A stretch of 10,368 bases of DNA from an uncultured Synergistia bacterium (GCA_937888925.1 CALARM010000696.1:1-10368); one strand, 5' to 3'; counted from the first letter of the stretch, positions 1-6,838 are shown. The notes: generated by a model from the letters alone, not told the origin. Made by a program: numbers and translations.

Positions 1-2
1 CT

Positions 3-287
3 TATAACGCATCAAAGGCTTTTGTTTCTAATTATCTGGAAGGACTCAGGCACAGAGCTGTGAAAATGAAGATACCTGTTATTGTAACAGACATAATACC
101 GGGTTTTGTTGATACCGCCATGGCAAAGGGTGAAGGACTTTTCTGGGTGGCTACCTGTGAAAAAGCGGCCGCACAGATATATACGGCTCTGGAAAAAAAG
201 AAAAATAAAGTTTATGTAACGAAAAGATGGGCTCTTATAGGAGCATTGTTAAAAATTATGCCTGATTTTATTTATTATAAATTCTAA
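3..287 (+). CDS. Short-chain dehydrogenase/reductase, C-terminal part (5' end outside window)
   Basis: Seen: reading in frame from base 3 gives 94 residues up to the TAA at 285-287. The first visible residues are YNASK, matching the SDR catalytic YxxxK motif (Tyr as general acid/base, Lys orienting the NAD(P) ribose). About 30 residues later comes IPGFVDTAM, the PG-containing stretch after beta-6 that helps bind the nicotinamide. Known: classical SDRs are about 250 residues, so roughly 150 N-terminal residues with the Rossmann TGxxxGxG motif should lie upstream of the window. The tail (KRWALIGALLKIMPDFIYYKF) is basic then hydrophobic, like the membrane-associating tail of some SDRs. A GTG at 60 could open a 75-residue frame, but that is internal to the domain and is not a real start. 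The substrate cannot be told. Confidence 0.88.
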   Translation, partial: YNASKAFVSNYLEGLRHRAVKMKIPVIVTDIIPGFVDTAMAKGEGLFWVATCEKAAAQIYTALEKKKNKVYVTKRWALIGALLKIMPDFIYYKF

Positions 288-293
288 ATATAA

Positions 294-330
294 ATTGTTT
301 CATCCTGTGAAGCACAATAATATTTTTTTG
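294..330 (+). terminator. Probable Rho-independent terminator after the SDR gene
   Basis: Seen: ATTGT at 294-298 and TTCA at 299-302 pair with TGAA at 308-311 and ACAAT at 314-318, with a five-base loop and a GC bulge at 312-313. Seven T's follow at 323-329. It lies 7 bases after the SDR stop codon, between two convergent genes. The stem is AU-rich and bulged, so efficiency is uncertain. On the minus strand it could also serve the PPC gene, though the T-run there is poorer. Confidence 0.5.
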
Positions 331-346
331 CAATCTCCGTAAAAAA

Positions 347-883
347 TCACCGTGAAAATTTCAATTCTTTATATCCGCTATCTTCATCGTTTTCCCTTGT
401 AAATTTTACATCTTTTATATTGCCGAGAACTATTTCTGCGGTGGTATAAATCTTTGAGCCTGCCATCAGATGTCCTCCGTACGTTCTGCCTTCTCCGTCA
501 GAAATAGATATATGAATATGTGAACCGCCTGTAGAAGAAAGAGTTCCCGTAAGAGAAACTATTTCGAAATGTCCCTTTAATATTGCTGTTTCATTTTTAT
601 TGGCGAATCTTATAGAGCCTTCAGTAAGGCTTCCGCAGCAGGTTATAATATAGCCTGCTTCAAGATTATGTTCCTTTGCAAATTTATCCAGTTCTTCCTT
701 TAAATCCTGGCCCGGCCTGAGCCTTAAGCCATAGATTTCTGTGCTGCATGGGCCGGTAAATTCAGGTTCTTTAATGGCTTCTCCCGCAGTTGTTTTGCCT
801 GCAAATAAAACAGATAGAAAGAAAGAAAAAATTATTAAGATAAATATTTTTTTATCACTTTTATGAAGCTTAACTCTGAACAT
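347..883 (-). CDS. Exported PPC-domain (DUF296) protein
   Basis: Seen: 178 residues from the ATG at 883. A basic N-terminus (MFRVKLHKSDKK) is followed by a hydrophobic segment (IFILIIFSFFLSVLFA), which looks like a Sec signal peptide or membrane anchor without a lipobox cysteine. The rest matches the PPC/DUF296 fold: 'EIYGLRLRPGQDL' at its start, then 'GGSHIHISISDGEGRTYGGH' and 'TTAEIVLG', the conserved His-containing and GGHL motifs. Known: PPC domains form trimers and occur in plant AT-hook proteins and as stand-alone bacterial proteins of largely unknown role. Start choice: an in-frame TTG at 901 would add six residues, but the ATG at 883 has AAAGGG at 893-898, nine bases away. It overlaps the end of the CHAD-like gene by 14 bases, so the two are almost certainly co-transcribed and translationally coupled. 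The exported location is the unusual point; its biochemical function is unknown. Confidence 0.82.
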   Translation of the reverse strand: MFRVKLHKSDKKIFILIIFSFFLSVLFAGKTTAGEAIKEPEFTGPCSTEIYGLRLRPGQDLKEELDKFAKEHNLEAGYIITCCGSLTEGSIRFANKNETAILKGHFEIVSLTGTLSSTGGSHIHISISDGEGRTYGGHLMAGSKIYTTAEIVLGNIKDVKFTRENDEDSGYKELKFSR

Positions 884-2015
884 TCTGTCTGACCCTTTCA
901 AGGGTTCCCGATTTCATAAATTTCGATGCTTCTTCAAGGGCTTTCTTCTGATTCTCTTCATAAAGTGACATCATTGTAGAAGCTTCCTGATTGAATCCAT
1001 TCTTATGAAGCCATTCATAGGCTATGTATTTATCCTGTGCCTGCCCGTAGACATTTACGAGATCTGTCATTGTTTTTACATCTTTTTCACTGAAACCGAA
1101 TGTATCTTCTGTGGCATTCATAGAGTTAAGGAGTTTTCTCAGAGATTTGCGCCCTTCATGGAATGTTTCGGGATCTTTATGCTGAAGTCCTATCTCTTCT
1201 ACTGTGTCTAACAGTTCACCCATATTTTTACTCAGAAGCTCCCTGTCTTTTCCTTCCAGTTTGTGTGCCTTTGAACTCTCCGGCTCTTCAGGGTTCCTTA
1301 AAATTTTCAGAGCCTTATCCATATCTTCTTTTCGAAAGTCTTTATAAGTTTCCTGGAAATTTTCAGCCTGTTTATCTCTGTATGTATCAATTTCTTTCTG
1401 AATCTTCTCCGGTATTTTACCGTCGGGACAGATTTTTTTCAGTTCTGTTTCAATAACGGATACATCTTTATATTTTCCGAGACTGCTGGCAAGGGACTGA
1501 ATTTTCTTCATAGATTTTTTAAAATCTTTTCTGTCATAACTACCTTCAAATGCTTCTGCTACAGGCTGGAAAGCTCTTATCAATCTTCTTATATTTGACC
1601 TGTCCACTTCTTCCGGTGTCGGATGTTTGCCCAGTTCTTCAACGGTTTTTTCCATTGCATCCAGGGCGGGAAAGAGTTTTTTCTCCATTGTAGGATAAAG
1701 AGGTTCGTCTCTTTTTTCAGGTTCAGGTAAAGAGCCATATATGTCTGTTGTACCTTCGAGAAAGAATTTTTTCTCTTTTGTTCCCCCTGTTTCATCAGAA
1801 GATTTTCCTTTAGTTTTTTCAGAAGACTTTTCTTCAACGTGTGTAAAATTACTGTCTTTATAGAATTTTGCAGTTTCCTCCAGATGCCTGTTCAGGTTTT
1901 TTTGATCTACCTTCTGAGAAGAAACTGAAGCCTGCTGTATCCCTGCCAGTCTCTGGCCTGCTTTTGTTCCGTAATTACCGGCTATTAAATATTGATCATT
2001 CGATTGTATATTCAT
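870..2015 (-). CDS. CHAD-like alpha-helical protein with disordered N-terminus
   Basis: Seen: 381 residues, ATG at 2015 with AAGGTGAT at 2024-2031, eight bases away. There is no signal peptide or membrane segment. Residues about 40-105 are rich in K, E, S and T and likely disordered. The rest is helical and shows two similar halves: residues 141-189 (NIRRLIRAFQPVAEAFEG ... LGKYKDVSV) and 286-340 (HEGRKSLRKLL ... YGQAQDKYIAYEWL). This resembles the duplicated four-helix CHAD layout, where each half begins with a His/Arg-rich helix and ends with an LGxxRD-type segment. Known: CHAD domains bind inorganic polyphosphate through basic residues. Oddity: the first half lacks the expected histidine, while the second keeps H286 next to basic residues. 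A divergent or non-polyphosphate-binding relative is possible, and the assignment rests on pattern only. The gene overlaps the exported PPC gene downstream. Confidence 0.55.
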   Translation of the reverse strand: MNIQSNDQYLIAGNYGTKAGQRLAGIQQASVSSQKVDQKNLNRHLEETAKFYKDSNFTHVEEKSSEKTKGKSSDETGGTKEKKFFLEGTTDIYGSLPEPEKRDEPLYPTMEKKLFPALDAMEKTVEELGKHPTPEEVDRSNIRRLIRAFQPVAEAFEGSYDRKDFKKSMKKIQSLASSLGKYKDVSVIETELKKICPDGKIPEKIQKEIDTYRDKQAENFQETYKDFRKEDMDKALKILRNPEEPESSKAHKLEGKDRELLSKNMGELLDTVEEIGLQHKDPETFHEGRKSLRKLLNSMNATEDTFGFSEKDVKTMTDLVNVYGQAQDKYIAYEWLHKNGFNQEASTMMSLYEENQKKALEEASKFMKSGTLERVRQNVQS

Positions 2016-2168
2016 GATGTTTCATCACCTTTATTATCAAAATAGAAACTATGGCATGTTAAAAATACCATACAAGAAAAGATAAGTAAATATAAGTAAC
2101 GTTAAATTTTTGTTAATTTTTTATTAAAAAAATACTATTCTCCATGTATTACTGAAAAGAAAATATTA

Positions 2169-2197
2169 TTGACTAAAGAATATTTTATATCTATAAT
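2169..2197 (+). promoter_or_regulatory. Sigma-70-type promoter of the glycosyltransferase gene
   Basis: TTGACT (2169-2174) and TATAAT (2192-2197) are separated by exactly 17 bases: five of six and six of six consensus positions. Transcription would begin near 2204, leaving a 5' leader of about 50 bases. The hexamers and spacing are the same as in the rrf2 promoter at 8343-8371. Confidence 0.7.
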
Positions 2198-2206
2198 TTA
2201 GTGGTG

Positions 2207-2227
2207 TGTCAATAATGGTTATTGTCA
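2207..2227 (+). promoter_or_regulatory. Dyad in the glycosyltransferase leader
   Basis: TGTCAATAA (2207-2215) and TTATTGTCA (2219-2227) are inverted around TGG, with eight of nine positions pairing; the inner CAATAA/TTATTG is perfect. It lies just after the predicted transcription start, where it could be a repressor operator or an RNA hairpin at the 5' end of the transcript. No T-run follows, so it is not a terminator. No regulator can be assigned. Confidence 0.4.
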
Positions 2228-2253
2228 TTAAACAAAGTTGAATATAATTTTTT

Positions 2254-4041
2254 ATGGAATATAAAAACATTTTTAAAAACCTTTTCATTGTTTTTTTTAT
2301 AATATTAATATTTATATACCTGTTTAATAGAGAGCTGGAACTGGAATTTGGATCTATTATTTTTAAATTGATATCAGGCAATTCTTATTACCAGTATGAG
2401 TCTTATATATATTCTATAACCACATCAATTTTTTTTATTTTAAAAGTTTCTATTTCTATTGTTATAGTTTTGTGTATAATTGGATATTTCAAAAATTATA
2501 AACTATATAATTTTAATTATAAACAAAATCTAATAAGAAATTTCTTTTTAACTGAAGTTTCTAAAAATGTTAATATTTTTTCTATTATTATAATTCTTTT
2601 ATATTCTATTATGGTTATATTTGGTGTAACACATCATGAGCCATGGCTGAACGAAGCTCAGGCCTGGTTAATAGCAAGAGATTTAAGTGTTACAGATATT
2701 ATAAAACAAATGGGCTATGAAGGTTCCCCTTCTCTATGGCATTTTATACTGGTTCCTTTTGCCAAATCAGGAGTTCCTTATATTTCTGCTTCTATTATTC
2801 ATGCAATTATAGCAATTATCTGTGTAGCTATTTTTATAATCTATAGTCCTTTTTCGGTCATAACAAAGGTATTATTTGTATTTTCTTATTATATGGCCTA
2901 TGAATATGCTGTTATTGCCCGTAATTATAATATTACAATTTTATGTTCATTTTTAATAATACTATATTATAAAAAAAGATTTGTAAGCCCTGTCTTATAC
3001 GGAATTTTAGTGTTTTTTCTCTTTAATACCAATATTCATTCATTTTTTATGGCCGGTTCATTAATGTGTTTATATATATATGAAGTGTATAAAAAAGAGA
3101 GATTTATAAAACATTATGTATGTATTTTAATTATGGCTGCAGGTGGTGTAACCGCTTTCCTTCAGGTAATACCGGAAGAAGATTGTTTCATACCATTGTC
3201 CAGGTTTGTACCTGCCAACAGTGGTTTATTTTCATCCTTCTATTCTTCAGGCTTTATAACTGGTATATATGATGCCTTTTTCAATGGATTACCAAGTTTA
3301 TCATTTATAAAGTTACTTGTTTTATCGTTAGTAATGCTATTTCTCATTATATGTTTTTTTATAAGAAAACCATATATTTTATTTTTATTTCTATGTTCTT
3401 ATATGTGGCTCTGTTATATATTTACATTCAAAAATCCCGGAGCTTTGAGACACCATGGATTGATGCTGATTTTTTTAATTTTTTCCATATGGATTGGTGA
3501 TTTTTATAAAGAAAGCTTTCTCTGTGATAATGAGAAATGCTTATCACAGAAATTTTTTGACATATCACAAAAAATTCTCTTTATAATGTTAAATATAGGT
3601 TTACTATGTTCCTGTGTCTATAATGTTTATTTCTATTGCAGAGATTATAAATTTAATTTTTCCAGTTCAAAAGAAGTAGCTCAATTTATTTTGACAAATC
3701 ACTATGACAGATATACACTTGTTTGTTATGGAGACATATCGACTGCACCTATACTTCCTTATCTGCCAGAAAGTAAAGTCTGGTATGTTGCAAGAAGAGG
3801 TACTGGAACCTTTGTAATATGGAATATGTTTGCTTATAAATCAGTTAGCCTTAAAGAAGACGAGATCATTAAAATAGTAAAAGGTAATTTTTCTGATTTA
3901 TCTCATGTGTTACTTATTTTAAATATTCCTTTGAGTAATCAAGAATCTTCTGGTTTCAAACTAATCTATCATAGCAACCCTGCTTTTGGTCTTGAAGCTG
4001 CAGCCTATGAACGCTATTGGATTTATAAGGCATTTAAATAG
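2254..4041 (+). CDS. Polytopic GT-C-type membrane glycosyltransferase (ArnT/PMT-like)
   Basis: Seen: 595 residues with many hydrophobic segments (roughly a dozen) and a soluble C-terminal part from about residue 475. Two hydrophobic segments in residues 8-80 come before the core. After the segment at 108-124 lies HHEPWLNEAQAWLIARDL (about 127-144), followed by GYEGSPSLWH and, at about 216-225, AYEYAVIARNY. These are family-type motifs of bacterial integral-membrane glycosyltransferases. Known: GT-C enzymes use a polyprenyl-phosphate sugar donor and act on the outer face of the membrane, with an acidic pair in the first extracytoplasmic loop. Oddity: the first acidic position reads Asn here (NEAQ), with E134 retained. 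Start: ATG at 2254 is the first possible start because an in-frame TAA sits at 2245; no good Shine-Dalgarno site precedes it. The gene is visibly more AT-rich than its neighbours (sampled lines near 20% GC). Acceptor and donor are unknown. Confidence 0.75.
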   Translation: MEYKNIFKNLFIVFFIILIFIYLFNRELELEFGSIIFKLISGNSYYQYESYIYSITTSIFFILKVSISIVIVLCIIGYFKNYKLYNFNYKQNLIRNFFLTEVSKNVNIFSIIIILLYSIMVIFGVTHHEPWLNEAQAWLIARDLSVTDIIKQMGYEGSPSLWHFILVPFAKSGVPYISASIIHAIIAIICVAIFIIYSPFSVITKVLFVFSYYMAYEYAVIARNYNITILCSFLIILYYKKRFVSPVLYGILVFFLFNTNIHSFFMAGSLMCLYIYEVYKKERFIKHYVCILIMAAGGVTAFLQVIPEEDCFIPLSRFVPANSGLFSSFYSSGFITGIYDAFFNGLPSLSFIKLLVLSLVMLFLIICFFIRKPYILFLFLCSYMWLCYIFTFKNPGALRHHGLMLIFLIFSIWIGDFYKESFLCDNEKCLSQKFFDISQKILFIMLNIGLLCSCVYNVYFYCRDYKFNFSSSKEVAQFILTNHYDRYTLVCYGDISTAPILPYLPESKVWYVARRGTGTFVIWNMFAYKSVSLKEDEIIKIVKGNFSDLSHVLLILNIPLSNQESSGFKLIYHSNPAFGLEAAAYERYWIYKAFK

Positions 4042-4077
4042 TTTTATTGCTGGTTGTACCGGTAATGTTTTCGGTAA

Positions 4078-5517
4078 TCAATCATTCATATTTTGTTTTT
4101 CATATTTTTCATGATATTCTGCATCAATATTAATATCCCATAAATTATAAATAGGTCCTTCAGGGTTTACGTAATTTTTTGCTGCCATAAGTCCACTTAA
4201 GAGAGAGTGATCCTGATTGTTATATTTATACATTCCGCCTCTGCCTATGGGCTGAAGATTTTTGAATTTATTTATTTCTTTTTTGAGAATATCATATGAT
4301 TCCTGGAAGCCAAGATAATAAGTGGGATAACTCTCAGTTTCTCTTACAATCCATGAATTTTCTACTGAATTTTTCTCTATTAGTTTTAATGATATAAGTT
4401 CTTCCACAGCCAGTTTTTTCAGGTCTTCATCAGGTTTATTCCATATGTCTTCTCCTTTAAATACAAAGTATTCCACACTGATGGCAGTTTTCTTTTTATA
4501 ATTAACCATGGCTTTTGAAAAATTATTATAATTGGCAAGTCTTGCCATCTTAACATCCGGCGAGTGTATATACATCCACTGATCAGGGAATAGGTCTTCT
4601 CTGTCAATAAGTAGATTTACTGTAATATGATCTCTGTAATAAAGAGCCTGATCAGCTTTTCTCACTTCCTCTTTATCCAGAGGAGGATTTAGTAATTTAA
4701 AAAAATGAGTCAGAGGTATACTGCTGAAAAAGTAAGACCCTTTTATATTTATTTTCTTACCTTCACTCATTACATCTACTGATTCTATTGTATAATCCCT
4801 GTGATTAAAAGACAGAACTTCGCTTTTCATCATAATCCCGGCATTAGATGAAATTTTTTCATACATCACTTCATACATATGTCCGGCACCTGATAAAGGG
4901 TAATCGAATTCTTCTACAAGCGTTTTTACCCTGCTTTTACCTATATTGAGAGCACCTTTTATAAGTTCTATAATATCAAGACCTTTTATTCTCTGAGCAG
5001 CCCACTCTGATCCTATTTGATTGCATGGTATACCCCAGACCTTTTCAGTATAAGTTTTAAAAAAGGTCCTGTACAGTTTCCACCCGAATTTCTGCACAAT
5101 CCAGTCTTCAAAGGTTTCCGGATTGTTTTTTTTATCTATTCTGGTGTAAAGGTATGAACACATAGCCTGGCATAATTCTATTGTACCAAGGTTTAAAACT
5201 ACATTTAATGGTTTAATAGGATAGTTGAAATACCGGTTATTATAGTAAATACGGGTTAATCTTTTTACCGGGATAAATTTTTCTCCCAGCGTATTATGCC
5301 ACAGGGTGTTTACTTCCTTATTTTTTGTAAAAAAACGATGGGGACCTATATCAAATTTTATATCATCGAATACTTCTGTTCTTGATAATCCTCCTATATT
5401 TTTGTTACGATCTACAATTAAGATATTATTTACTCCGTGATGTGCAAGTTCTGTTGCAGCACCAAGACCTGCCGGCCCTGCACCAAGTATAATACATGGA
5501 TAGTTTTTTATTGTCAT
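4078..5517 (-). CDS. FAD-dependent oxidoreductase, UDP-galactopyranose mutase / protoporphyrinogen oxidase-like
   Basis: Seen: 479 residues, ATG at 5517 with AAGAGG at 5526-5531, eight bases away. Residues 9-17 (IILGAGPAG) form the dinucleotide-binding GxGxxG loop, and D36 at the end of the second strand would bind the FAD ribose. GGLSRT (42-47) and DIGPHRFF (56-63) follow, as in amine-oxidase/UGM-type flavoenzymes. Near the C-terminus, GRGGMYKYNNQDHSLLSG resembles the flavin-contacting Gly-Arg ... Tyr-Lys-Tyr ... Asp segment of UDP-galactopyranose mutase. No signal peptide. Known: this group includes UDP-galactopyranose mutase and many related enzymes in cell-surface polysaccharide and lipid loci. 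At 479 residues it is longer than a typical bacterial Glf (about 370-390), so it is probably a related enzyme and not Glf itself. It is transcribed towards the glycosyltransferase gene, 36 bases away. Confidence 0.8.
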   Translation of the reverse strand: MTIKNYPCIILGAGPAGLGAATELAHHGVNNILIVDRNKNIGGLSRTEVFDDIKFDIGPHRFFTKNKEVNTLWHNTLGEKFIPVKRLTRIYYNNRYFNYPIKPLNVVLNLGTIELCQAMCSYLYTRIDKKNNPETFEDWIVQKFGWKLYRTFFKTYTEKVWGIPCNQIGSEWAAQRIKGLDIIELIKGALNIGKSRVKTLVEEFDYPLSGAGHMYEVMYEKISSNAGIMMKSEVLSFNHRDYTIESVDVMSEGKKINIKGSYFFSSIPLTHFFKLLNPPLDKEEVRKADQALYYRDHITVNLLIDREDLFPDQWMYIHSPDVKMARLANYNNFSKAMVNYKKKTAISVEYFVFKGEDIWNKPDEDLKKLAVEELISLKLIEKNSVENSWIVRETESYPTYYLGFQESYDILKKEINKFKNLQPIGRGGMYKYNNQDHSLLSGLMAAKNYVNPEGPIYNLWDINIDAEYHEKYEKQNMND

Positions 5518-5599
5518 ATTTATAACCTCTTACGAAGCAAAGAATGATGAGCAATTTGGTAGAGCTGTAATAAAAATATTAGTCTTTATATCCTGTAAT

Positions 5600-5638
5600 A
5601 AAGATCTGCAATAGAATGTTCTTCTGTGGCAGATCTTT
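5600..5638 (-). terminator. Inverted repeat, possible terminator after the dodecin gene
   Basis: AAAGATCTGC (5600-5609) and GCAGATCTTT (5629-5638) form a perfect 10-bp stem with a 19-base loop. The loop holds a smaller dyad, AGAATGTTCT (5613-5622). It lies 36 bases after the dodecin stop. On the minus strand it is followed by TTTATTA, a weak U-tract; on the plus strand by TTTTC. A terminator for the PhnD-dodecin unit is the simplest reading, but it also sits upstream of the FAD oxidoreductase and could be regulatory. Confidence 0.45.
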
Positions 5639-5673
5639 TCACTGAAGTATAAAAAGTCAACCTGTTCAACCTG

Positions 5674-5862
5674 TTATTTGCTTTCAACTCCGACGTTAAT
5701 TTTTGCCTGAAATTCTACCTGTTCTTCTTCTGTTCCTTTTTCTCCTATTATCTCAAACCAGTGAACTTTTTCTCCTGATTCTATGAGCTTTTCCACTGTT
5801 CCTTTTACGGCTTCTTCAAAACTCTGGTTCGAATTACCAACAACTTCCATCATTTTAATCAT
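5674..5862 (-). CDS. Dodecin family flavin-binding protein
   Basis: Seen: 62 residues, ATG at 5862 with GGAGGAC at 5869-5875, six bases away. It has the full dodecin pattern: a first strand (IKMMEVVGNS), one helix (SFEEAVKGTVEKLI), then VHWFEIIGEKG and EFQAKINVGVE. W35 and Q52 fall where dodecins place the tryptophan and glutamine that sandwich and hold the flavin isoalloxazine rings. Known: dodecins assemble into hollow 12-mers that store or buffer flavins such as riboflavin, lumichrome or FMN. The length is slightly short of the usual 65-75 residues but complete. The gene starts 23 bases after the PhnD-like gene on the same strand and is probably co-transcribed with it. The next gene downstream is itself a flavoprotein, but a hairpin lies between them. 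Confidence 0.88.
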   Translation of the reverse strand: MIKMMEVVGNSNQSFEEAVKGTVEKLIESGEKVHWFEIIGEKGTEEEQVEFQAKINVGVESK

Positions 5863-5885
5863 TTAGAGTCCTCCGTTAAATAATA

Positions 5886-6794
5886 TTATTTTTTATCCAG
5901 TCCCATTTTCTTGAAAACCTCTGTGGCTTTTCTTATGACATCATAATCTTTATCAGATGTTTCGCAATAATGACTTGTTTTAATCAATTTTCTTATTTCT
6001 TCTGTTTCTTTTCTTCCTCCTACTGACAGATAGGCTTTCTTTATAAGTTCTACTTTTTCTGACGGTATTTCTTTTCTGATGACAATAGGCCCTGTAGGAA
6101 TAGGTTCGGATTTTTTTATTATTATTATATCCTTCAGTCTTGGATCCTTATTTTCCAGGAACAACCTGCTGTATACTGCGCCTCCGTCTACATAGCCGTT
6201 GTAAACAGCCAGAAAGGCTGCTTCATGATCCCCTGTAAACAGATATGAAGAAAAAAATTTTAAATTTTTAATGCCGCTGTCTGCCATCATAGATACAGGT
6301 ATAAGATAACCTGATGTGGAGTCTTTATCTGTAAAAGCAAATTTTTTACCCTTCAGATCGGCAAATTTTTTGATGCCACTGTCTTTTCTTACAATAATAC
6401 AACTTCTGTAGGTAGGAGCTTTTTCTGTTATAAAATTTGGCTGTACTATAGGAATTACTCCTGCAACCTCATGGGCTTTTATATAAGAAAGGGCTCCCAG
6501 ATAAGCCATATCAACTTCTCCGTTTTTCAATCCGTTTATAATATCTTCATAGGATTTTTTTGTATCTACTTCTACCGGGATACCTGTCCGGTCCGTAATA
6601 TAATCTGCAAGCAGTTGCCACCCTTCTATAAGTTTTAATTCACTTTCTATCGGTATACAACTCAATACAAGGGGCTTTTCTTTTGCTGTACTTACAGGAG
6701 TAGGAGCAGGAACAGGCGTATTTATAACAGTTTCCCTCCTGCAGGAAGACAGAAGACTAATTAAGATAAGTAAAAGGAAACATATTTTTTTCAT
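5886..6794 (-). CDS. PhnD-like phosphate/phosphite/phosphonate-type substrate-binding lipoprotein
   Basis: Seen: 302 residues. MKKICFLLLILISLLSSC is a lipoprotein signal peptide with lipobox LSSC (C18 to be lipidated), followed by a Pro/Thr/Val-rich linker (about 24-40). The domain follows the PhnD pattern (PF12974 type): IPIESELKLIEGWQLLADYI at its start, GEVDMAYLGALSY, then YRSCIIVRKDSGI, FADLKGKKFAFTDKDSTSGY with LIP and GDHEAAFLAVYNGYVDGGAV. Known: this family binds phosphonate, phosphite or related oxyanions for ABC import, with the serine/threonine loop DSTSG contacting the ligand. No permease or ATPase gene lies next to it, so it may be an orphan binding or sensory protein, and the ligand is unassigned. 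The start at 6794 has no clear Shine-Dalgarno site. A TATAAT at 6834-6829 (minus) could be its -10 box, but the -35 is poor. Confidence 0.85.
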   Translation of the reverse strand: MKKICFLLLILISLLSSCRRETVINTPVPAPTPVSTAKEKPLVLSCIPIESELKLIEGWQLLADYITDRTGIPVEVDTKKSYEDIINGLKNGEVDMAYLGALSYIKAHEVAGVIPIVQPNFITEKAPTYRSCIIVRKDSGIKKFADLKGKKFAFTDKDSTSGYLIPVSMMADSGIKNLKFFSSYLFTGDHEAAFLAVYNGYVDGGAVYSRLFLENKDPRLKDIIIIKKSEPIPTGPIVIRKEIPSEKVELIKKAYLSVGGRKETEEIRKLIKTSHYCETSDKDYDVIRKATEVFKKMGLDKK

Positions 6795-6838
6795 AAATTC
6801 AGGTGAATGACAGTTTCTATACCTTTAAATTATAAAGA

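Larger units (their letters stand above)
2016..2253. other. AT-rich divergent intergenic region
   Basis: These 238 bases separate the CHAD-like gene (minus) from the glycosyltransferase gene (plus). Contents: the Shine-Dalgarno site of the CHAD-like gene at 2024-2031, runs of A and T with repeated TAAGTAA/GTTAA-type words around 2080-2130, a strong plus-strand promoter at 2169-2197 and a dyad at 2207-2227. On the minus strand I found no promoter better than a weak TTGTAT/CATAGT pair near 2050-2077. A short minus-strand open frame across 2166-2381 runs through the glycosyltransferase start and is rejected as a gene. Confidence 0.5.

Noticed and set aside
1005..1456. Plus-strand open frames inside the CHAD-like gene
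   Set aside because: They are antisense shadows with no Shine-Dalgarno site or recognisable domain; the minus-strand gene has a clear start and fold pattern.
2222..2254. A second promoter (TTGTCA, TATAAT) that would give a leaderless glycosyltransferase transcript starting at the ATG
   Set aside because: The spacer is only 15 bases, and a better promoter with a 17-base spacer lies 50 bases upstream. Kept only as a possibility.
2166..2381. Minus-strand open frame of 71 codons
   Set aside because: It overlaps the start of the glycosyltransferase gene and its promoter, has low-complexity AT-driven composition and matches no family.
4042..4077. Bidirectional terminator between the convergent glycosyltransferase and oxidoreductase genes
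   Set aside because: Only a four-base stem (ACCG/CGGT) is present and no T-run follows it.
5548..5566. tRNA D-arm-like string (GAGCAATTTGGTAGAGC)
   Set aside because: The two flanks are both GAGC and do not pair, and no acceptor stem, anticodon arm or T-arm surrounds it.
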